A DNA stretch of 64,000 bases, taken from the NCBI GenBank assembly GCA_943704525.1, contig CALSCQ010000796.1, forward strand, positions 1-64,000. The letters run 5' to 3'. Below are positions 54,564 to 64,000 of this stretch, piece after piece. The notes under the pieces were generated by a model that searched no databases, was not told the DNA's origin, and saw nothing but the letters and a program-made list of their open reading frames with translations. The DNA comes from Pigoraptor vietnamica. Taxonomy: Eukaryota > Opisthokonta > Filasterea. The translations under genes and the position numbers were made by a program. How positions within the stretch are numbered: the stretch's first letter is position 1; the number at the start of each line of letters is the position of its first letter.

Positions 54564-57500
54564 CTAGTCGAACGACTCGATCACTTCACGGAGCCCCTCG
54601 CGCAGCCTCTGCCCGTCCTGCCACGCCTGCTCGAGCGCGCTCTCCCTCTCGCGCAGCTGGCGTGCAAGGCGCATGCGCTCGTCGGCGGTGCGCTGCAGGT
54701 CCACGGCAAGCGCAGCGCCGTCGTTCGTCGCGCGCTCGAGCTGGCGCCGCACGGATTGTGCGCTGCGTGCCGAAATTTGCAGCTTGTCAGCGCAACAGAA
54801 GTAATTGCGAACAGGGCTCGTTTTCGTCGGAGTGATGGAAGAGTGTGCAAGTGGAGGCAGGGAGAAAGAAAGGACGCGGGCGCGCGCACACGCGGCCACC
54901 AACCCGCGCCCCACATAAGCCGATCAGAGCACCCGCCTCTCGAAGCGCGCCATGCGGATCATCTCCTCCTCTCCCGCCGCGCCGCTGTCGTCGACGGCCG
55001 CAAGGGACGCCTCCAGCCGCTCGATCTCTGCGGGGGTGGGGGTGGGGTGGGGGTATGAGGTCTTCCTGTCGCTGCTTGCAAACAAACATACAACGCGCGA
55101 TGACTAAATAGTGAAGGTGATGGAGCACCTCGCGACACGTCCGTTCCAAAGGAAGAGACGTCCGAATCCCGCGCAAAGGACATGTCTGCGAGGGATGGGG
55201 AAGGATGTACGGGCTGGCATCAGAGAAAAACTCGAGGCGGATTAAGAGTGAAGGCAAGCTGCGCGCAACAAGCACGCGCCTCAGTTGCATCCCACGGCGC
55301 ACAACAGCACTCACCGGGCTGGCTGCTCCCCGGCGGATGCGCAGTTTCCACGAAATGGGCCGTGCGGTCGGCGGCGGCCGTGCGCTGCTTGCGCGCGGTG
55401 CTTGACACCGGGTACGCCCCCTCTCGCCGCGAGTGGTGTGCAGAGAACGGGGGCCGCGCGGCCTCCGCGTGAGCGTGCGGTGCGCGAGTACGGCTGTCGG
55501 GGCGTCCCTCCGACGGCGTCCACGTGCGCCCCATCGCCTGCGATCGCTCCAACTCGGCGCGGTACTGTCCGACGGTGGTTTCCAGCTGCAAGTTCTGGCG
55601 CTCCTTCTTCTCGAGTGCCGCGGCGAGAATGCGCACGTTGGCCTCGAGATCCGCCTTTTCACGCGAGACGGACGCAAGGCGCGATGCAAGCACCCCCGAT
55701 GCGCCGCTGCAAGAGACGACAGCAGTGCTCATAGTGTGAGACGACGAGTTGCGACCAAGAAAAAAACAACATGGCACAGAACGCATCGCACGGGTCTCAC
55801 CTGTGCGTCACCATCGTACGGTTCTGCTCCTCCGCCAGGACAAGGCGCCGCCGCAGCGTCGCGGTTTCGCGCCGGAGTCGCTCGACCTCCCGCTCACCAC
55901 GCAGCCGCTGCTCGAGAGAAGCGTCGCCCACGTTGTCCGCGGCACCCTTTCCTTTCGCCTTCGAACGCCTGCTCTCGTCGGGGGCGCCGGGTCCGAACAC
56001 CCCGCTGTCCCCGCTGCTGCTCCCGTCGTCCGCGAGCGACCGGTGCAGCGCAAGCTCGCTCTGGGCGCGCGCGGCATGCACCTCGTCGTCCGCGTGTGCG
56101 TCACGTGCCATTCTCAACGCACGGACGGCCTCGAGCTCCTCGCGGTCCAGCACCGCCGCCATGCGGTCGCGCTCGAGCACAAGCTGTGCAATTTCGCGCG
56201 TCTGCCGCGCCAACTCGTCCCGCGCGTCCTTAAGGAGCGACGCCATGTGGCGTGCCTCCTTCTCGGCGACCTCGGCACGTCGCTGCAGCGACGCCCGTAT
56301 CGCCACGAGCTCCTTCGCGCACGTCTCCTCTGCCCTTGCCGCGAGTTCGGCGCGCAATTCCCTCTCGCGCCGCTCGAAATCCTTCTCCAACTCTACGCGT
56401 TCCCGCTCGAGCGCAAGCGCGCGGTCCTCGAGGACCTTCATGCGCTCCGACTCCTGCTTCGACGCCGCCTCGTGGCCAACCTGGTACGTGCGCTGCTCGT
56501 ACTCCAGCCGCGCCTTCCGCAGTTCGTCGGTCGTGCGCAGGGCAAGCAGCTCGGCCTCCGCGCGAGAGAGGCGCGTCTGCAGCTCGTCAGCGTGCGCCGC
56601 GCGGTGCCGCCACTGCTCAATGTCCTTCGCCGTGCGCGCGTCCTTCTCGTCCTGCACCGCCTTCGTTCGCTCCGCGGCGACGCGTGCTTGCGACAGCTGC
56701 AACTGGCACTGCTGCAATTCCTGCCGGTTCTTGTCGCGGTCGCGCGTTACAATACCGAGCTCTCGCCGCATTTCCATGATGTCCGTCTCCATTTGCTGCG
56801 ACACGGCCTCGCGAGCCTTGGCCTCTTGCCGGCGCAGCTCCAGCGCCTGGTCGCGTGAGGCGACCGAGCGGTCCAGCAGGTCTTGGAACCGTGCCACGTT
56901 TTCCGCGGCGGCGGCGCGCTCTTCGCCCATGCGGCGGCTGCAGTCGACCAGTTCCTCGCGCAGCTTCCGAATCTCCGCACACAGCTCCTCCTTCTCTGCC
57001 TCCAGCCGCCGCATGCGGTCGGCCTGGTCGCTCCCGCCTTGCGTCACGACCTCGAGATCGCGCCGCAACTGATCCGCCGTCGCTGTCGCTTCTCGCAGCG
57101 CGTCCGTCAGGCGCCGCTCGTCCGCATCGCGTCTGTGCCTCTCCGTGGCAAACTCCTCGCGAATCGCAGTCAGAGACGCCTTGTGCGCCTCGTCCGCAAG
57201 CACCGCGAGCCGCGCACGCTCCTCAGACTCCGCTTCCAGGGCACGCACGCGACGCGCAGAGTCCGCGCGCACGTCATCGAGCGCCCGGGACGCCTCCAGC
57301 GCGCGCGTTTCGGCGGCGAGGGCACGAGCCTCGGCGTCGCCGCAGCGAGCGCGTGCGCGGTCTGCCTTGTCCTTCGCCGTCGCGTGCAGCTGCCTGGTCG
57401 TTGCGAGCTCCTCCTCGAGCTGTGTCACACGGCGTTCGGCCTGTTCCCCGCGGGACTCGAGCTGACGACGCTCCTTGCGCCACCCGTCTTCCCGCCCGGC

Positions 57501-58301
57501 GAGCTCCTGCTTGAGCATCCGCACGCGCTCCCGGCACTCGCGCAGCCGCACGTGCCTGTCCGCGACGCTGCCATACCGCGCCACGCCCGTCTGCACGCCC
57601 CCAATGTCCGCGCCGGCGGCATCCGCTGCATCGTCCTCGTCCTCGATGGCGCGCCGTAGCTCTGCGAGCTCGTCCGTGCGCTTCTCCAGCTCCACGCGAC
57701 ACCGGCTCAGCTCGCCCTCCGCTTCACCCAGACGCCGCGTCAGAGTCTCTATCTCACCGCGCGCCCAACCGCTCGCTGCCAGGCGGATGAGATCGGCGGA
57801 AGTTCCGGACGGATCGGCTGCCGGGCCACTGCGCCCGCCCGCGCCGTCCGCGATTGCAAACAGTCCAGTGAGCTGCGTCTGCGTACTCTCAGACTGAATG
57901 CGCGCAGCCTCCCGCGCGTTCTCGTGCGCTTGTCGGAGGGCGGCATCCAATTTTCGGCCGGATTCCGCGAGCAGGTCACTCAGTTCGCGGATGCGCGCGT
58001 CCCGCACCTCAACGTGCCTCCTGAGGGTGTCTCGCTCGGCGCGGCAAGCGAAGAGCTCCGCCTGCAGCGACTGAATCTCCGCCGACGCCCATTGCGACTG
58101 CGTGGCCGCGCGCACGGTGCTCTCCGCAGCCACGGCGTCGTGGAGTGCGGCAAGGCGGGCGATTTCCTCGTCCTTTTCGCGAATGCGTGCATCCCGCCTC
58201 GCCACTTCGTCCGTGGCGCGCGAGAGCTCTTCGTGCAGCGCATGGCCGTGACGCTCGAGCGTACCCGCCCGAAATTCGGCGGCTGCCAAACTGCGGTGCA
58301 T
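54564..58301 (-). CDS. Large coiled-coil protein, possibly centrosomal or ciliary
   Basis: ATG 58301 has an in-frame TGA 9 bp upstream, supporting the start. Exon 1 is 58301-55801 (about 834 residues), exon 2 starts 55706, and three short exons follow: DMSFARDSDVSSFGTDVSR, EIERLEASLAAVDDSG and the last, which begins LQISARSAQSVRRQLERATN and ends SFD at 54564. Total is about 1,070 residues. Nearly all is heptad coiled coil rich in Arg, Glu, Ala and Leu (RREVERLRRETATLRRR-like). The only break is a basic Pro/Ser-rich linker in exon 2 (TWTPSEGRPDSRTRAPHAHA). I recognise no family-specific block, so CEP/CCDC-type function is only suggested by the form and by adjacency to CCDC40. A myosin-tail artefact is unlikely since splicing is clean. 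Confidence 0.75.
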
Positions 58302-58815
58302 CCCTCCTCACGCGCACGCGCGAGTGCACAATCGCGCTGAGATGCGCTCGTTCTATCGCGCGCCCGGGGTGTGACCCTTCGTCCTGAGCCGCATCGCCAT
58401 GCCACGTGCCTGCTTTTCACCAAGGGCGCTTCGTTCAACGACACACTCTTTCGGCGCAGAAACCGCGCCCGTTGCGGCTGCGCGGGTGCGTGTAACAGGG
58501 CTTTTCTGCGTCGTTCGTTGTGACATGGTGTGTTTTTTTTTTTTTGAAATAAAATTTGCCGCCTCAGATTTTACGTTACGATTTCTCATTTTACGACGTA
58601 AAATTCTGTGTGGCAGAACAATCGGCACACAAACACACCCAACCAAAAAAGCTACTGACGCACTGGCATCGTAGAGGACTGGCCGGTTTCGGAGATAGCG
58701 GAGGATATTGTAAAAACCGCGTGCGTGCGTGTGCGGTGCGCATCTCTTCGTTGCAGCGCAAGTGCGAACTTTTGGCGCGTAAGACGTCCCTTGGACGCGT
58801 CGTTTCGCCGCGAGA
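58302..58815. promoter_or_regulatory. Shared head-to-head promoter interval, coiled-coil gene / APH-1
   Basis: 514 bp between diverging ATGs. It contains a T-run at 58529-58544 and an AT-rich block at 58545-58610 with a palindrome listed separately. Confidence 0.45.
58568..58604. promoter_or_regulatory. ATTTTACG direct copy plus 17-bp palindrome
   Basis: ATTTTACG occurs at 58568-58575 and again at 58588-58595, where one base later it is mirrored by CGTAAAAT (58597-58604), forming a perfect 8-bp-arm palindrome around a central A. It sits in the divergent promoter between the coiled-coil gene and APH-1. Confidence 0.45.
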
Positions 58816-60059
58816 ATGACCATGCTCGTGTTTTTCGGGTGCCTCTTCATCGTGTTTGGGCCGCCCCTCGCTGCCTTCAGCGCCATTGTGAAGGATGGGC
58901 AGATGATTATTCTCATGATCTCAGGGTGGGTCGTTTGTGAATTGCCTGCTACTTATGACAACATACCACGGCAGGCGATCGCTTACGGATGCATTTGTGT
59001 GTGCGCAGGGCATTCTTCTGGCTCGTCTCCGTGTTCTTAGCTTCGATACTCTGGTACATCGTGAAGCCCTTGCAAGACGAGTACGTTTGGATCATCTTCA
59101 TTTCCGTGCTGCTTCAGGAGCTTTTCCGGTTTCTCTTCTACAAGCTCTTCAGGTGCGCTGTGTGCATGCTTTGCGCATGTATGTGCGTGTGCTTCCTGTG
59201 TAGACGCCACGTTTTGCGCTGTGTGCGTGTTGCGGTCATCCAACACGAGTTGCCTCCCTTTTTGTGTCTGGCAGGAAAGCGGAGAAGAATCTGCCGCTCA
59301 GCGATGGCGCGACAATTTCGCAGCTTACGCGGCATAAGGTTGCTTTCGGTATGTTGATCTGCGGCGAAACATTCAGTCCACCCCCCTTTTGCAGCAGTTC
59401 TTATGTGCCTTGCGTGTTTGTCCTCGGCTGCTCAAGAATGGGTGCAAAAATCCTCACGCGCTGCTGCGCACGCAGTCGTCGGACTTGGCTTTGGCATCAT
59501 GTGTGGGATGATCGAGGCGAACGTTTTCCTGACGGATGCCACGGGTCCTGCGACCTTCCAGTCGCCCGGCTGCCCCGGGACCTCCTTCTTTGTCGTGTCA
59601 GGTCGGTTTGTGTCGCAGATTTCTCGTAGAGGCGTGCTTACTAGCTCATGAGGCTATGAGGTTAATGTGTCCTGGCGCTGAATCGACGGCATGCGCAGCC
59701 TTCAACGTGGCTGCCTTTGTCGTCCTCAACATGTTCTGGGGCGTCATCTTCTTTGACGGTCTCTTCAAGCGCGAAGTGGTCAAGATTGTCGGCGTCATTG
59801 CGATGCACCTTGCAGCCTCTTTCCTGGTGTGTGCAACAGCAACACTTAACGTGCTCACTCTGTACCAGTTGCACACACACTCACTGTCGGTGGACACGAA
59901 CGCTCACTTGGCTTCACTTTGCTCACGCTGTGCACGTCGCAGAGCCTCATTAACAACAAGGGGGAGAGCTGCGCGGCCAACCTTGTGCCCCTCTATGCGG
60001 GCGTGGCAGCCAATGCCCTGTGGGCGTTTATGATTGTCAAGCCATTCTTGAGGTCCTGA
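58816..60059 (+). CDS. APH1: Gamma-secretase subunit APH-1
   Basis: Exons begin at 58816 (to 58925), 59009-59152, and 59274; the last ends with TGA 60057-60059. The protein starts MTMLVFFGCLFIVFGPPLAA and continues AFFWLVSVFLASILWYIVKP, FISVLLQELFRFLFYKLFRK, then GLGFGIMCGMIEANVF, which holds the conserved GxxxGxxxG helix. AFNVAAFVVLNMFWGVIFFD and GVIAMHLAASFL follow, ending ANALWAFMIVKPFLRS. Seven hydrophobic helices are visible, as expected. APH-1 scaffolds presenilin and nicastrin in the intramembrane protease. The position equivalent to human His171 (LLHTFWGVVFFD) reads Asn here, while the second important His (MHLAASFL, human His197) is kept. Not every internal splice site was traced. 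Confidence 0.93.
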
Positions 60060-60128
60060 AAAGTCGAAGCGGCAGCGTGCGTTGCGTTTATAAACAATTT
60101 CCTCTCTGAAAAATAGTGCTGAAGGCAA

Positions 60129-60173
60129 AAGGCAAAAGCAACCGGCAACAACGAACAACCGGCAACAACGAAC
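60129..60173. repeat. Short tandem repeat beside tRNA-Gln
   Basis: GGCAAAA repeated twice and then AACCGGCAACAACGAAC twice in tandem, between the APH-1 stop and the tRNA-Gln terminator. Confidence 0.8.
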
Positions 60174-60186
60174 AAAAAAAGGATTC

Positions 60187-60257
60187 AGGTCCCAGCGAGA
60201 TTCGAACTCGCATTGTTGGATTCAAAGTCCAAAGTGATACCTTTACACTATGGGACC
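60187..60257 (-). tRNA. tRNA-Gln (anticodon UUG)
   Basis: On the minus strand GGTCCCA pairs with TGGGACC, discriminator T. The D arm is TAGTGTAAAGGTATCA, the anticodon stem-loop TTGGA-CTTTGAA-TCCAA has anticodon TTG, and the T arm is GCGAGTTCGAATCTCGC. A T7 terminator (forward AAAAAAA, 60174-60180) lies just downstream. No intron. Confidence 0.97.
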
Positions 60258-60483
60258 ACAATTTCCATTTTTGGAAAATTTGATCACTCTGTTCCGGCGG
60301 TTTCTCGGTAGTTCAGCCCTGGGCGGCAAGAATGCATTGCTTCAAAACTTCAGCCTCATCAGTACGTGTGTTGTAGCTTTTCTTTCATCAACGCGCATAT
60401 ATTGAAACGCAATCTCCGCTCGACGCGCAAGTAACGCACGGCGCAACAGCACAAGACAGCAGACACAAGGCACGATGGACGAA

Positions 60484-62131
60484 TCATGTCCCTCGGGGCT
60501 CCTTCTGGAGCGAGATGTCGTAGAGCAGCTTGTCGCTGATGGCCTCCACCTGGTAGATTTGGTCGAGGATCTCCTTGATTGGAATGAAGTTGTACGGCTT
60601 GTCCTGGTACGTCATCATGTCCGCGATGATCTCGAATACGAGCCGCCGCTTGGCAAAGTTGATGAGCTCGTTCATGAAGTTTGGGTTGCCGTCGTCGAGG
60701 AACGTCAGATCGGACGTCACCACGCCTGCAAGAAAGTAACATTTGAGCAAACATGCAACACGAAATGCACGGGGAAGGACCACAGGCTGCTTGTGCACAC
60801 CCATTACTCACCACTGCAGTCGAGGCAAGAGCGTTTGCGATTAGGTTACGGAGGGAGATAGGGAAACGCGAGTGAGCAAGATTTGAAAACCACTGAGCCA
60901 GACACGCACTGCCGATAACTCACAGGTAAGGGATGCACGGCGGGTTGACGTTGTGGATGGCCTCGCGGAAGTTGCGGTAGTTGCCCTCGGGCGTCATGAC
61001 GGCCTCAAGCTCCTCCAGTTTCTGCGCACGAAGGCAGTGTCAGAGCGCGGACCACTTGCGAGGGTGCGATCGGCGGTCGCCTTCATCAGACACACACCTT
61101 GAGCACTTTCTTGTCCATCTCCTTCTTTGTGTGCTTCAGGCGCAGGATGGCCGAGTGGTTGAGGCCGCCGAGAATGGCCATCAGCGTCGAAAAGTTGTTC
61201 ATCGCATACAGGTGCTGCGAAAGGAGCGGGCGTCGGATTAGGATAGACGCACTCGGACGAAGACTTCTGCGGTGTGCTTCGCTATGGGTGCACGCTCAGC
61301 GTCCCATGAAAGAGGTGTGCGTGTGCGCGCGCTCTCAGTGGAGGCAGTTGCGAACACTCCATCGCACGCTCGACGCCGCACTCGACGTACCGAGGCAATC
61401 TGAATGAAGTCTGTGAACCGCTTGGCGCGAGCCTTGACGTCCTTCTGGAGGAGAATGTTCGTGGCCGTCCACAGGCCGAGTTCGTTGATGCGCTTGATGA
61501 GCCCCATCACATTCGGTGCCTTGTGGTGGTACTTTTCCTTGTTCCACGCCTGGTTCAGCAGCTCCGCCGGCTGCGGGAGAAAGAGGCCCATGAGCACGTG
61601 CAAACGCACGCACACAGTGAACAAAAACACAAGCACTCACACAAAATGTACGCACATGCACGCACACACAACAGCAGCACCACATCGTCAATGCAGAGCG
61701 ACGCACCTTGATGGCCTGGAACTTCTTGAAGTCGATCAGCGTCATCTGCCGCGCAATTTCCTGGGGATCATAGTCCCACATCGAGGGCTTCGAATTCGGA
61801 TTGGGGTCGCGCTTGGGCGGCTGTTGTGGACAGAAGTGTCAGCCCAACACGCGTCATCGGCGAAGGGGGGGAAACATGGCCAAGCACAACACAATCATAC
61901 ACAACAATACATGGCCAGCATAAAAAAAAATCGTACACAACAATACGCAGGACACTCTGCGCACTCACGATGGGTGCAGGCGCAGATTCGTCGTGCGTGT
62001 GCCCCCTGTTGCGATTAAGCTTGCCCTGCAAGTTGCACCATACCATCACATTGAGGGTTTCGACGAGAAAGACGATATGGGCATTCAGGAGCTTTCTTTG
62101 TATGTGTGTGTGTGTCCGTGAGCGTGTGTCC

Positions 62132-62183
<52 letters not shown>

Positions 62184-64000
62184 GTGCGTGCGTGCGCGTA
62201 TGTGCCCCCGTATGAAGGCAGGGTTGTCGGCAAACGCATTGCGCCACGCACCTCCTTCGCCTTGATGCAGTAGGTGCGCAGCTGCTTGGCCAGCTTCGGG
62301 TGCTCCGTGAGCAGCGTCCGCCGAATGAAGCGGAAGAACGTCTCGCAGAGGGCGTCGTTGCCCTCGAGTTCGGGGGACATCTCGAGCCACATCTTCATCG
62401 CATTGTACACGCGAATCTGCCGATGCAACAGGGGTATAAGCAACAAGACACTCAAGACAACTGCTGGCGAAGGGCACTGGCGGACCGCACGTGACGAGGC
62501 ATTGCCGCGAACTCAAGTAACATGGCGAAACAAGATGCTCCACAACACGACCCCGCCGCTGCATTTCATAGGAGCCTTTGAGGGGGAAAAGCGCACCTGG
62601 ATGTTCCGTTGCTGCGAGTAGAAGTCCACGAGCTTCGTGCCGGCCTGCCGCACTCCATTATACGTGCAATTGCGGTCAAAGAAATGGACTGGAACAAAAG
62701 CGCAAACGCCACGGCACTGTGCAAACCGACACATAAAAGCAGGCAGAAACACGACACGACAAAAGCACACGAGTATGCGTCTTCGAGCGAGTGTGCGGAT
62801 ATCTCTCTGTTAGCTTGTCCAGGAGCTTCTCGGGCGTCGTGAACGACTGGTAAGTCAACACGAAAGTCTTGACGAATTTGACGTCTGCGATCAAGCGCAT
62901 AATCAGACTGCGCCACACAGAGAACCTCGCGACCAGTACCGTGGCCAGGACAGAATAAAGTGACGAGAGGCAGCTGCTTCTCAGGAGGGGAGTGAAAGGG
63001 CGCCTACACACCAACGGCCTTTCCGTCCGTCATGCGCTCGACGAGCTTGTTGAACGACGCCGCGAGCACCGGTCGGTGGCCGTCCGCGTCCGTCTCTTTC
63101 TCAAAGACAATGTTCGACTCGTTGTCGGGTCCCTCGTCCCAAATATTGACGTCATAGTCTGTACAATGGACACACACGGGCGGTGAGATCGACGAAGGGG
63201 CAGGAACAGCATTACTTCCGCCTCGCACTGCACACCTTCATCGCAGAGAGCCGAATCCGTGCGGTCCAGGTGAGCGCGCTTGCGACGTTCGAGAGCCTGT
63301 GTGACGGTCCCAACGCATAAGGGAAGTACAATTTGGCGCCACGCAGCACAATAGTCGACAGCTCAAACACGTTGACACGCAGCAAGCGAACAGCGGACAG
63401 CGAAACCAATCGGCGCACCTTCGAGCACGCGTCGTGGTTGTCGAAAATGACAAACTTCTGGCCGTCCTGCACACAAAGCTCAACTGGCGACTTCTTCGGA
63501 TCCACGGCATTACCTGCAATAACAATCGCGCGTCACAAATTGCCGCCGCCGCAGAGAAGCAGCCCATTCCAACCGCCCACAAGGGCCCTCACGCGGATGC
63601 AGTGGCCTGCGTCGCCAAGTACCCACCCGGACCAGAGTCGTCCAAGAAGTAAATCGTCGGCTTCTCCTCCGGGCGAAAGCCGTAGCGGCGACGCACAAGA
63701 TCTACGAGCGCCTCAAAGGGCTCGAAAAAGTCGATCGAGAACGCGGTCATGTCGTCAATGTCGACCTCCTTCTCGTGCTTGCGCTTGACGGCCTCCAAAC
63801 CGTCCACCGTCACTTGCACTTTCCGCTTCAGGGGCTTGAGGACAAAGGTGTCCTGCACCGCCGTTTGCGAAGAGGTGAGTCTCGCTGCACCACATGGCTC
63901 AAGAAACGCGCAGATAACTCCACCACACAATCGAAGCTTGGATTTCGCGCATGCACGACGTACCTTGTTTTTCTGGTACACCTGCGACACAAAGTTCTCG
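60484..64000 (-). CDS. Ras-family guanine nucleotide exchange factor (RasGEF_N + CDC25), 5' end outside window
   Basis: Stop at 60484-60486; about 14 exons are visible, and the gene runs off the right edge with [11 protein letters not shown]. An N-terminal part reads [20 protein letters not shown] and [20 protein letters not shown], possibly an RA/ubiquitin-like or FERM-F0 region. The RasGEF_N domain includes [20 protein letters not shown]. The CDC25 catalytic domain includes [60 protein letters not shown] and [20 protein letters not shown], with [20 protein letters not shown] near the end. [10 protein letters not shown]-type and PPCIPYLG blocks are typical of catalytic RasGEFs. It activates a Ras- or Rap-type GTPase at membranes. 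The substrate is not deducible. Introns carry GT/CA tracts. Confidence 0.92.
62104..62182. repeat. (GT)n microsatellite in RasGEF intron
   Basis: GT tract of about 80 bp with GTCCGTGAGC interruptions, inside a RasGEF intron. Confidence 0.9.

Noticed and set aside
55797-58301. Coiled-coil gene as a kinesin or myosin
   Set aside because: No motor domain, P-loop or neck sequence is present in any exon or upstream of the start.

Overview
The window is nuclear DNA from a GC-rich, intron-rich unicellular eukaryote with motile cilia. The evidence is spliced genes with GT-AG introns, two eukaryotic tRNA genes with pol III terminators, and a gene set that includes kinesin-2, CCDC40 (axonemal 96-nm ruler), TMEM216 (ciliary transition zone), Aurora kinase, RFC3, a gamma-secretase subunit (APH-1), a RasGEF, a Phafin and the selenocysteine elongation factor EEFSEC. 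I cannot place the species. A free-living heterotrophic flagellate fits best, because the window also holds a large receptor-like TKL kinase and a 2,169-residue NACHT-WD40 protein. I see no viral, retroelement, plasmid or CRISPR sequence.

Layout. 1-1299: 3' end of a cyclic-nucleotide-gated channel gene (+). 1490-6162: complete EEFSEC in 14 exons (-), with a 58-bp minisatellite and long CA arrays in its introns. 6440-8095: intronless F-box/JmjC gene (+). 8449-12269: VPS39/TGFBRAP1 family gene (-). 12735-14159: P-loop STAND NTPase gene (+), beside an assembly gap, with an in-frame TGA near its 3' end. 14674-17079: RFC3 (+). 17634-19556: intronless 2-oxoglutarate dioxygenase (-). 20016-26708: DUF4062-NACHT-WD40 gene (-). 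26.7-27.95 kb: no confident gene, possible gene remnant. 27958-28596: small type I membrane protein (+). 28945-30687: Phafin (-). About 31376-32096: TMEM216 (+). 32546-34686: SNM1/Apollo nuclease (+). 35073-39360: kinesin-2 (-). 39751-40309: PSMG3 (+). 41032-46014: periplasmic-binding-protein/EGF/TM/TKL receptor kinase (+). 46179-46934: unknown small protein (+). 47467-49185: Aurora kinase (-). 49393-49467: tRNA-Lys(UUU) (-). 49904-54251: CCDC40 (+). 54564-58301: long coiled-coil protein (-). 58816-60059: APH-1 (+). 60187-60257: tRNA-Gln(UUG) (-). 60484 to the right edge: RasGEF (-), 5' end missing.

How the genes relate. They are mostly single-copy housekeeping and cell-biology genes, each transcribed separately, with several head-to-head pairs separated by only 165-500 bp (EEFSEC/JmjC, VPS39/STAND, kinesin-2/PSMG3, coiled coil/APH-1, Aurora/CCDC40). 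Four products belong to cilium assembly or structure. EEFSEC implies that UGA can be read as selenocysteine in this organism, so in-frame TGA codons should not automatically be called stops. Introns are usually 75-300 bp, are full of GT/CA tracts, and mostly begin GTGCGT or GTGAGT. Exon coordinates given below were traced by eye from the bases. Where I did not trace every boundary I say so.
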